Assembly (NCBI RefSeq): GCF_024703995.1
Contig: NZ_JAMXQV010000014.1
Location: forward strand, 1-64,000
Reading direction: 5' to 3'
From: Amycolatopsis iheyensis
Lineage (GTDB): Bacteria; Actinomycetota; Actinomycetes; Mycobacteriales; Pseudonocardiaceae
Length of the DNA: 64,000 nucleotides
The position numbers were made by a program, and so were the translations under genes. The notes below the pieces were generated by a model. The model was not told the DNA's origin. It searched no databases and saw only the letters and a list, made by a program, of their open reading frames with translations. This document shows, in pieces, positions 55,086-64,000 of the stretch (positions are counted from its first letter, which is position 1; every line of letters begins with the position of its first letter).

Positions 55086-55403
55086 GTGACGGCGGGGATC
55101 GTCGCGATCACCGGGCCAGACACCGACGGCGAGCTCAGCGAGCTCGCCGCCTGGCTGCGCGGCGAAGACGAGCTCCGCGGCCGCGTCCAGCTCTTCGACG
55201 CCGTCGTGGTCGGCGTGACCAGCAACTCCGCCGCCGTCTTCTGCCGGTCGCTCTTCGCGTGGCTGCGGCGCTGCCGCGAGGCCCGCGTCTCCCTGAAGGT
55301 CAAACGCTCGGGCGCCGCCGAGGAGCTCGAGCTCGACTGCGGGCCGGCCAGCGACGCCGACCAGGTGCTCGGCGCCGTCCAGCACTTCCTCGACAAAGCC
55401 TGA
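55086..55403 (+). CDS. EACC1-like small protein
   Basis: Protein of 105 residues (GTG 55086, with GAAGGGAG upstream; GTG 55071 is possible). The pattern ELxxLxxWLRxExELRGRV, a hydrophobic strand DAVVVGV, SLFAWLRRCREARVSLKVKRSG and a terminal VLGAVQHFLD fits the effector-associated constant component EACC1 described for actinobacterial NTP-dependent conflict systems. The usual adjacent variable effector is absent. Without a database search this assignment is tentative. Confidence 0.6.
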   Translation: MTAGIVAITGPDTDGELSELAAWLRGEDELRGRVQLFDAVVVGVTSNSAAVFCRSLFAWLRRCREARVSLKVKRSGAAEELELDCGPASDADQVLGAVQHFLDKA

Positions 55404-55410
55404 AACACGA

Positions 55411-55445
55411 AAGAGGCCCGCACGGACGAACCGTGCGGGCCTCTT
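55411..55445. terminator. Bidirectional terminator between the EACC1-like gene and pknB
   Basis: Perfect 15-bp arms AAGAGGCCCGCACGG (55411-55425) and CCGTGCGGGCCTCTT (55431-55445), loop of five, usable from both sides. Confidence 0.9.
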
Positions 55446-55457
55446 CGATGACCGGGA

Positions 55458-57421
<1,964 letters not shown>

Positions 57422-57425
<4 letters not shown>

Positions 57426-58732
57426 CTCTGGGTGCCGTTCCATTCCGTCCAAGGTGTGGTCATGATGCCTTGCTGGCCATCGTCGGTCGTGCCGGGAGTG
57501 TCCGCCGGATAGGCACTCGAAGCGGGCGGCTCCTCGGTGGGCGGTTGTCTGCCCGGGACCACCTGGCTCGACGTCTGACCGGTGTGCGGCGGCGAGCCGG
57601 AGCTGCCGATCATCTTCGCGATCAGCACGATGCCCGCCACCAGGACAACGAGCAGGATGGCCGCGAGCAGCGCCCACCAGCCCCACTGGGTCTTCTTCCG
57701 GGCGGCCGGCGCCATGGCCGGGCGCACCGCGGGCCGGGACGGCGGGCCGATGACGACCATCGGGTTCACCGCCGGCGACTGCGGGCCGATCGGCACGTGC
57801 TGCTGCTGCGGCGGGACCGGCTGCTGGACCGGCTGCTGTGGCACGGCCGGCTGCTGGCCGGTGAACGCTGCGTTGACCAGCCCGGACGGCGTCGGCAGCG
57901 GCAGCCCGGCGCGGACCGCGGCGACGGCGGCCGCGAACTCACCGCCGCTGTTGTAGCGCTGCCGCGGGTCCTTGACCAGGGTCGCCTCGATCACCGCGCG
58001 CGCGGCGGGCGGGACGTCCGGCGGCAGCGGTGGCGCGATGTCGCGGATGTGCATCATCGCGACCGTGACGGCGTTCTCGGACAGGAACGGCCGGTGCCCG
58101 GCGAGGCACTCGTACCCGCACACGGCCAGCGAGTAGACGTCGGACGCCGGCTCGGCCGGGTGCCCGAGCGCCTGCTCCGGCGCGATGTAGTGCGCGGTGC
58201 CCATGACCATGCCGGACCGGGTGACCGGCGCCGCGTCGGCCGCCTTCGCCACCCCGAAGTCGGTGATCTTCACCTGGCCCGCCGACGTCACCAGGATGTT
58301 GCCCGGCTTGACGTCGCGGTGCACCAGGCCTTGCTCGTGCGCGGCCTGCAGCGCGTTGCCCGCCTGCTCGAGCATGTCGAGCGTGAACTCCGCCGACAGC
58401 CGCCCGTGCTTGGCCAGCAGCCCGGCCAGCGGGTCGCCGTCGACGAGCTCCATCACCAGGTAGGCGATCGAGAGGTCACCGTCGAAGACGGTCTCGCCGT
58501 AGTCGTGCACCGCCGCGATGCCGGGGTGGTTGAGCGACGCCGTCATCCGCGCTTCGGTGCGGAAGCGGTGCAGGAACTCGGCGTCACCGGAGAGCTCGGC
58601 CTTGAGGATCTTGACGGCCACGGTCCGGTCCAGCCGGGTGTCGCTGGCCTGCCAGACCTCGCCCATCCCGCCGACGGCGATCCGGCTCGTCAGCTTGTAG
58701 CGGTCGGCCAGGAGCTGACCGGAGGACAGCAT
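57422..58732 (-). CDS. pknA: Ser/Thr protein kinase PknA
   Basis: Transmembrane kinase of 436 residues acting with PknB on cell shape and division. Glycine loop AVGGMGEVW, VAVKIL, HRDVKPGNIL, DFGVAKA and GTAHYIAPEQA are intact. A Gln/Pro-rich juxtamembrane segment precedes one helix (about 353-376) and a short extracellular tail without PASTA domains, as usual. It starts 3 bp after the pbpA stop. Confidence 0.96.
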
Positions 58733-58735
58733 GCG

Positions 58736-60205
58736 CTATCCACCCCCGAGCTTCGCGTTGATGGCCGCGCGGCCGATTTCCGAAGCGACCTTGCCGCCCG
58801 TCGCGGCCAGGCCGCGGTCGCCGCCGCTTTCGACGATCACGGCGACCGCGATCTGCGGGTTGTCGGCGGGGGCGAAGGCGGTGTACCACGCGTGCGGGGC
58901 GGTGTTCTTGGAGTCCGTGCCGTGCTCGGCGGTGCCGGTCTTCGACGCGATCTGGATGTCCGGGCGCTTGCCGCCACCGGCGGTGAAGCCCTCGGAAGCG
59001 ATCATCATGTCCTTGAGGATCGCGGCGTTCGACGACGACAGCGCCGGGGTGCCGGTGAGCTCGGTCGGGCTGTAGTCCTCGATGGTCGAGAGGTCCGGCG
59101 CCAGCACCGACTGCACCAGCTGCGGCTTCATCGCCATTCCGCCGTTGGCCACGGTGGCCGCGAGCAGGCAGTCCTGCAGCGGGGTGATCCGGACGTCACG
59201 CTGGCCGATGCCGCTCTGGTAGAGCGCGCCCTGGGAGTCCAGCGGGCCGACGGTCGACGGCGCGACCCGCATCGGCACGGTCAGGTCGGTCTGGCCGATG
59301 CCGAAGTTCGCCGCCGTCTTCTTCATCTTGTCCGCGCCGAGCTGGCCGGCGAACTCCGCGAACGGCACGTTGCACGAGTGCGCGAGCGCGTCCTTGAAGG
59401 TGCTGCCCGGGCAGGCCGCGCCCGCGTAGTTCTCCAGCGTCACGCTCGTGCCGGGGAGCTTCGTGTTCGGCGCCGGGTTGACCGGAGTGTCCGGGCCCTT
59501 GCCGTCCTCGAGCGCGGCCGCCGCGGTGACCAGCTTGAACGTCGACCCCGGCGGGTAGGTCTCCGAGATCGCCCGGTTCAGCATGGGCTTCTTCGGGTCC
59601 TTGTTGTCCGAGGTCCACGCGTCGGTCTGCGTCTTCGACGTGTGCGAAGCCAGCTTGTTCGGGTCGTACGACGGCGTCGACACCATCGCCAGGATCCGGC
59701 CGGTGCTGGGCTCCATCGCGACGACGGCGCCGGTGTAGCCCTTCTGCGTCATCAGGTCGTAGGCGGCCTTCTGCACGGCCGGGTCGATGGTGAGCCGGAC
59801 GTTGCCGCCGCTCGGGTCGCGGCCGGTGACCATGTCCGACAGCCGGCGCACGAACAGCCGCGGGTCGGAGCCGTTGAGCACGTCGTCCTCGGACCGCTCC
59901 AGGCCGCCCGCGCCGTAGTTGATCGAGTAGTAGCCGGTGACCGGCGCGTACATCGGGCCGTCGACGTAGGTCCGGATGTACTTGTACTTGTCGTTCGACG
60001 GCTGGACGCTCGCCAGCACTTCGCCGTTGGCCTGCGACACGATCTTGCCGCGCTGGCGCGAGAACTCGTCGTAGAGGACACGGGCGTTGCGGGGGTCGTT
60101 GCGGTAGTCGTCGGCCTTCACGACCTGGATGTAGGTGGCGTTGCCGAGCAGCAGGACGATCATCACGAGCATCGTCATGCCGACCTTGCGGAGCGGGGTG
60201 TTCAT
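58736..60205 (-). CDS. pbpA: Penicillin-binding protein PbpA (class B transpeptidase)
   Basis: Cell wall transpeptidase of 489 residues. N-terminal anchor helix about 8-27. Penicillin-binding domain: SxxK in YPPGSTFKLVTA, SxN in SHSCNVPF, KTG in ASKTGTAEHG. Partner of the SEDS glycosyltransferase RodA encoded immediately upstream (4-bp overlap). Confidence 0.96.
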   Translation of the reverse strand: MNTPLRKVGMTMLVMIVLLLGNATYIQVVKADDYRNDPRNARVLYDEFSRQRGKIVSQANGEVLASVQPSNDKYKYIRTYVDGPMYAPVTGYYSINYGAGGLERSEDDVLNGSDPRLFVRRLSDMVTGRDPSGGNVRLTIDPAVQKAAYDLMTQKGYTGAVVAMEPSTGRILAMVSTPSYDPNKLASHTSKTQTDAWTSDNKDPKKPMLNRAISETYPPGSTFKLVTAAAALEDGKGPDTPVNPAPNTKLPGTSVTLENYAGAACPGSTFKDALAHSCNVPFAEFAGQLGADKMKKTAANFGIGQTDLTVPMRVAPSTVGPLDSQGALYQSGIGQRDVRITPLQDCLLAATVANGGMAMKPQLVQSVLAPDLSTIEDYSPTELTGTPALSSSNAAILKDMMIASEGFTAGGGKRPDIQIASKTGTAEHGTDSKNTAPHAWYTAFAPADNPQIAVAVIVESGGDRGLAATGGKVASEIGRAAINAKLGGG

Positions 60206-61686
60206 GCCTGGCCGCTCCCGTCCGCCGGCGGGCGCTGCACCAGCACGGTGTGCGCGTCGGCGATCGGCGCCTGCGGTTGCTGCTGCTGCGGCTTCGGGCG
60301 GGCCGCGGGACGGCGGGCCGCGTCGGAGATCCGGAGCAGCAGCGCGACGAGGATGTAGTTCGCCAGCAGCGACGAACCACCCCTGGACAGGAACGGGGCG
60401 GTGATACCGGTCTCCGGGATGAGTTTCGTGACCCCGCCGACGACGACGAAGATCTGCATGACCATGGTGAACGCCAGCCCGCCGCCGAGCAGCTTGCCGA
60501 ACGTGTCGCGCACCGCGAGCGCGCTGCGCATGCCGCGCATCGCGACCAGCAGGTAGAGCATCAGCACCGCGGCCAGCCCGATGAAGCCGAGCTCCTCGCC
60601 GATCGCGGCGGTGATGAAGTCGGTGTTGGCCTCGGGCACCATGTCCGGCCGGCCGGCGCCGAGCCCGGTGCCGCCGACGCCGCCGGTGCCGAGCCCGAAC
60701 AGGCTCTGCACCATCTGGTAGCCGGTGTCGTCCGCGTCGGCGAAGGGGTCGATCCAGTTCGCGACCCGCAGCTGGACGTGGGAGAAGAGGTTGTAGGCGA
60801 TGATGCAGCCGCCGACGAAGAAGCTCAAGCCCAGCACGACCCAGATGGCCCGCTCGGTCGCGACGTACAGCATCATCAGGATCACGCTGAAGAACAGCAG
60901 CGACGAGCCGAGGTCCTTCTCGAAGACCAGGATGCCGATGCAGGCGAGCGCCGCGATCAGGATCGGGCCGAGGTCACGGGCCCGCGGCAGCTCGACGCCG
61001 ACCAGTTTCTTGCCCGCCACCATGAACAGGTCCCGCTTCGACACCAGGAACGAAGCGAAGAAGACCATCAGCAGGATCTTCGCGAACTCGCCCGGCTGGA
61101 TCGAGAAGAACGGCAGCTTCAGCCACACCTTGGCGCCGTTGACCTCGGACAGGCTCGACGGCAGCAGCGCGGGCAGGGCCAGCGCGACGATCCCGACGAG
61201 CCCCGAGGTGTAGCCGTAGCGGGTCAGCGTCCGGTGGTCGTTGACGACGATGAGCACCACGACGAAGAACACGAGCGAAACGACCGTGAACAGCACCTGG
61301 GTCGTGATGGCCGGCGAAAAGTCCCGGCCGTTCTGCAGGGCCTTCTCGGCGTAGGCCAGGTCGAGCCGGTGGATCATCACCAGGCCGATGCCGTTCAGCA
61401 GCGCGACGCAGGGGAGCAGCACGGGGTCCGCGTAGGGCGCCCACTTGCGCACCGCCACGTGCGCCGCGGCGAAGATGGCGAGGTAGGCGAGCCCCAGCCA
61501 GACGATCGACCAGGTGAGCTCCTGCTCCTGGTTCGCTTCGACCAGGACCAAAGCGATCGTCACGATGAACGCCGCGAACCCGAGCAGGAGCAGCTCGGTG
61601 TTGCGCCGCGTCGGGACGTCGCGGGGCGGGTTGGTCTGGAACTGCGCGGCGAGTGGCTCGGCGGCGCGCGCGACGGGCTGGCTCAT
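60202..61686 (-). CDS. rodA: SEDS-family peptidoglycan glycosyltransferase RodA/FtsW
   Basis: Polytopic protein of 494 residues polymerising lipid II. About 12 membrane helices, with the FtsW/RodA/SpoVE signatures LPFFSIQPGEFAKILLM and, near the end, GVTKLIPETGITAPFLSRGGSSLL. The large loop YNLFSHVQLRVANWIDPFAD...GYQMVQSLFGLGTGG is typical. It works with PbpA. Its ATG shares a base with the pstP stop (TGATG). Confidence 0.95.
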   Translation of the reverse strand: MSQPVARAAEPLAAQFQTNPPRDVPTRRNTELLLLGFAAFIVTIALVLVEANQEQELTWSIVWLGLAYLAIFAAAHVAVRKWAPYADPVLLPCVALLNGIGLVMIHRLDLAYAEKALQNGRDFSPAITTQVLFTVVSLVFFVVVLIVVNDHRTLTRYGYTSGLVGIVALALPALLPSSLSEVNGAKVWLKLPFFSIQPGEFAKILLMVFFASFLVSKRDLFMVAGKKLVGVELPRARDLGPILIAALACIGILVFEKDLGSSLLFFSVILMMLYVATERAIWVVLGLSFFVGGCIIAYNLFSHVQLRVANWIDPFADADDTGYQMVQSLFGLGTGGVGGTGLGAGRPDMVPEANTDFITAAIGEELGFIGLAAVLMLYLLVAMRGMRSALAVRDTFGKLLGGGLAFTMVMQIFVVVGGVTKLIPETGITAPFLSRGGSSLLANYILVALLLRISDAARRPAARPKPQQQQPQAPIADAHTVLVQRPPADGSGQA

Positions 61687-63083
61687 CAGTTACCGCCTCC
61701 CGTCGTCGGTGCCGTCGAACTCGGCGTCGAGCAGTCCCTCCCCGCTGGCTGGTTCGCCGACGATGGAGCAGTGGAACCGGCCGGCGCCGACGGCGTTGTC
61801 GTCGGCACGACCGAAGTGGTCGGCGCCGTCGAGGTCTGACCGCCCGGCGGCGCGCAGTTGTTCAGGCGCTTGTGCAGCTGCAGGAAGTCGTCGATGTACT
61901 TCCGGGCGTCGTCGAGGCTGTCCTTCTTGACGCCGTTCTGCACCGCCAGCCGCGCGTCCTCCTGGAGCTGGTTGACGCGCAGCTTGTCCGTGCACACCTG
62001 GTTGGGCGGGCAGGAGCCCTGCTCGTAGGTGTGCAGGTCGATGCCGAGGATGCTGCCGGGGACGCCGCGGTAGATCACGACTTCCTCGTCCGCACCTTCG
62101 CCGACATAGTACTGACTCAGCACGAAGTACCGGGTGGCGATGGCGGCCGCGGCGAGCACCACGAGCACCACCAGCGCCCCGGCCAGCCAGCGGAACCGCT
62201 TCCGGCGCTTGGCCTTGGGATCTTCGGTGGGCTGCGGCAGCTCCGGGCGCGGCTGCGGCGGGGGCTGGGTCAGCGCCCTGGCCCGCGCCGCGGGCGAATC
62301 ACCCTGGTGCCGCTCGTCGCTGCCGTCGCCGGCGGCGCCGCCCACGATGGGCGCGTCCTCGCCGAAGTCGACGTCGACGACGTCGGCGATGATCACCGTG
62401 ACGTTGTCGGTGCCGCCGCCCTTGAGTGCCAGCTCGATCATCCGGTCCGCGCACTGCTGCGGGTCCGGGATCTGCACGGCCTCGGCCAGCGTCTCGTCGC
62501 TGACCATGCCGGACAGGCCGTCCGAGCAGATCAGGTACCGGTCGCCGGAGCGGGCCTCGCGCACGGTGAGGCTCGGCTCGACCTCGTGCCCGGTCAGCGC
62601 CTTGAGCAGCAGTGACCGCTGCGGGTGCACCGCCGCCTCTTCGGGCGTGATCCGGCCCTGTTCGAGGAGCTCGTTGACGAAGCTGTCGTCGCGCGTGATC
62701 TGCGCGAACTGGCCACCGCGCAACAGGTACGCGCGGGAGTCGCCGACGTGCACCAGGCCGAGGCGGTTGCCGGCGAACAGGACGGCGGTGAGCGTGGTGC
62801 CCATGCCGTCGAGGTCGGGGTCCTGCGAGACGAGTTCGGCGATGGCGGCGTTGCCGTTGGCCACCGCCTCGCGCAACTGGGCGAGGAGGTCGTCACCCGG
62901 CTCGTCGTCGTCGAGCGGCGCGAGCGAGGCGATGACGACCTTGCTGGCCACCTCACCCGCCGCGTGACCACCCATGCCGTCGGCGAGCGCGAGCAGGCGA
63001 GGGCCGGCGTACACGGAGTCCTGGTTGCTCGAACGCACCAGGCCCCGGTCGCTGCGGGCTGCGTAGCGGAGGACGAGAGTCAT
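61686..63083 (-). CDS. pstP: PP2C-type Ser/Thr phosphatase PstP
   Basis: Membrane phosphatase of 465 residues reversing PknA/PknB phosphorylation. Metal-binding motifs: ALADGMGGHAAGE (about 32-44), GDSRAYLLR, SDGLSGM and GGGTDNVTVIIADV. A helix at about 290-312 is followed by an extracellular segment with cysteines and a Thr/Pro-rich tail. The ATG overlaps fhaB by 4 bp. Confidence 0.97.
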   Translation of the reverse strand: MTLVLRYAARSDRGLVRSSNQDSVYAGPRLLALADGMGGHAAGEVASKVVIASLAPLDDDEPGDDLLAQLREAVANGNAAIAELVSQDPDLDGMGTTLTAVLFAGNRLGLVHVGDSRAYLLRGGQFAQITRDDSFVNELLEQGRITPEEAAVHPQRSLLLKALTGHEVEPSLTVREARSGDRYLICSDGLSGMVSDETLAEAVQIPDPQQCADRMIELALKGGGTDNVTVIIADVVDVDFGEDAPIVGGAAGDGSDERHQGDSPAARARALTQPPPQPRPELPQPTEDPKAKRRKRFRWLAGALVVLVVLAAAAIATRYFVLSQYYVGEGADEEVVIYRGVPGSILGIDLHTYEQGSCPPNQVCTDKLRVNQLQEDARLAVQNGVKKDSLDDARKYIDDFLQLHKRLNNCAPPGGQTSTAPTTSVVPTTTPSAPAGSTAPSSANQPAGRDCSTPSSTAPTTGGGN

Positions 63084-63541
63084 GGGCGAAGCTCGATCAC
63101 CGTCTTGCCGATCCGGATGGGGACTCCGAGCGGGACCCGGAGGGGTGCAGTGACCTTAGCCCGGTCCAGGTAGGTCCCGTTCGTCGAGCCCAGATCTTCC
63201 ACGTACCAGTCCTCACCGCGCTGGGCGATCCGGGCGTGCCGGGTCGACGCGTAGTCGTCGTCGAGCACCAACGTGGAGTCGTCGGCGCGGCCGATCAGGA
63301 TCGGCCGGCCGTCCAGCGCGATGCGGGTCCCGGCGAGCGCGCCGTGCGTCACCAGCAGCTGCTGCGGCGACTTGCTGTTGCGCGGCTTCTTCTCCTTCTT
63401 GCGCCCGAAGGTCGGCACCTGGACGCGCATGCCCGACGCCGCGTAGAGGTCCGAGCGGACGACTCTGAGCGCGGCGAACACGAAGAGCCAGAGCAGCACG
63501 AGAAAGCCCACTCTGGTGAGTTGTACGACCAGCTCTGGCAC
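63080..63541 (-). CDS. fhaB: FHA-domain protein FhaB (FipA)
   Basis: Membrane-anchored phosphothreonine-binding protein of 153 residues. N-terminal helix about 10-27, then a C-terminal FHA domain with ILIGRADDSTLVLDD, STRHARIAQ and DLGSTNGTYLDR. In mycobacteria FipA links FtsZ and FtsQ under stress. GTG 63541. Confidence 0.95.
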   Translation of the reverse strand: MPELVVQLTRVGFLVLLWLFVFAALRVVRSDLYAASGMRVQVPTFGRKKEKKPRNSKSPQQLLVTHGALAGTRIALDGRPILIGRADDSTLVLDDDYASTRHARIAQRGEDWYVEDLGSTNGTYLDRAKVTAPLRVPLGVPIRIGKTVIELRP

Positions 63542-63642
63542 TTGGTGTGTCCGCTCCCGACTTCATCCGCGCAGCCGCGACGCGGGTACGCCGCGGTCCC
63601 CCCGCACGTCAATTCTGCGGGAACAGTATTCCGTGCCCCCAG

Positions 63643-64000
63643 TCAGCCCTGTGTACGGAACACGAGGGAGGAATGCCCCACCCGGATGACGTCGCCATCC
63701 GCGAGCTGCCAGGTCTGGACCGGAGTGCCGTTCACGGTCGTGCCGTTGGTCGAGCCGATGTCGGCGAGCGTCGCGCTCTGGCCGTCCCAGGTGATCTCCA
63801 GGTGCCGGCGGGAGACGCCGGTGTCCGGGAGGCGGAAGTCGGCGTCCTGGCCGCGGCCCACGACGTTCCCGCCCTGCTTGAGCGAGTACGTGCGGTTCGA
63901 GCCGTCGTCGAGCTGCAGGCTCGCGGCGAGCTGGCGGCCCGGCGCGGGCTGGGCGTACCCGCCCTGCTGCTGGCCGTACGGGTCGCCGGCCGGCTGGCCG
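63643..64000 (-). CDS. fhaA: FHA-domain protein FhaA, 3' part only
   Basis: The C-terminal part of FhaA; the frame stays open to the window edge, so start and N-terminal domain lie outside. Visible: a Gly/Gln/Pro/Tyr-rich linker and the FHA domain with VVGRGQDADFRLPDTGVSRRHLEI and ADIGSTNGTTVNG. FhaA binds the phosphorylated MviN pseudokinase in mycobacteria, whose counterpart is at the left end of this window. Confidence 0.93.
   Translation of the reverse strand, partial: GQPAGDPYGQQQGGYAQPAPGRQLAASLQLDDGSNRTYSLKQGGNVVGRGQDADFRLPDTGVSRRHLEITWDGQSATLADIGSTNGTTVNGTPVQTWQLADGDVIRVGHSSLVFRTQG

Overview
The window is a high-GC actinobacterial chromosome segment spanning the replication origin. 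Gene order (murJ, sigM, trxB-trxA, cwlM, parB-parA, rsmG, jag, yidC, yidD, rnpA, rpmH, dnaA, dnaN, recF, dciA, gyrB-gyrA, tRNA-Ile, tRNA-Ala, ppiA, crgA, pabA, then pknB-pknA-pbpA-rodA-pstP-fhaB-fhaA) matches the oriC region known from Mycobacterium. Very high third-position GC, many GTG starts, a class E sortase, a stand-alone pseudokinase gene after murJ and a gnd gene between dnaN and recF fit a non-mycobacterial, non-mycolic relative; Pseudonocardiaceae, probably Amycolatopsis-like, is my inference and not proven from sequence alone.

Region by region: 1-7.9 kb carries the lipid II flippase MurJ (5' end outside the window), its pseudokinase partner, SigM with its membrane anti-sigma partner, thioredoxin reductase and thioredoxin, and CwlM. 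7.9-11.7 kb is an accessory insert with a DnaA-box cluster, a GNAT acetyltransferase, a PLP aminotransferase, a D-Ala-D-Ala-ligase-like ATP-grasp enzyme and a doubtful or decayed gene. 11.7-17.4 kb reads leftward: rpmH, rnpA, yidD, yidC, jag, rsmG, parA, parB, with four parS sites. 17.4-29.9 kb reads rightward: dnaA, an 834-bp oriC with many degenerate DnaA boxes and an AT-rich element, dnaN, gnd, recF, dciA, gyrB, gyrA and a DUF3566 gene.

30-34.7 kb, between tRNA-Ile and tRNA-Ala, holds variable genes: a frameshifted pentapeptide-repeat protein, a regulator/dehydrogenase pair, small membrane and lipoprotein genes, a fifth parS and the DLW-39 small protein. 34.7-41.7 kb is mostly unrelated exported or hypothetical genes. 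41.8-45.5 kb returns to the conserved block with ppiA, a rhomboid protease, a PH-like protein, crgA and a class E sortase. 45.5-52.8 kb contains a phosphatase and a luciferase-like gene, an ABC-2 exporter divergent from a two-component system whose sensor has a tandem-duplicated input region and whose regulator is frameshifted, and an FprA-like reductase behind a probable iron box. 52.9-64 kb holds pabA, an ABC pair, an EACC1-like small protein and the complete Ser/Thr kinase-cell shape operon running leftward into fhaA, which leaves the window.

Themes: chromosome replication and segregation (DnaA, DnaN, RecF, DciA, gyrase, ParAB/parS), membrane protein insertion (YidC/YidD), and phospho-controlled peptidoglycan synthesis (PknA/B, PstP, FhaA/B, CwlM, MurJ, pseudokinase, RodA, PbpA, CrgA). 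I found no insertion sequences, CRISPR arrays, prophage or inteins.
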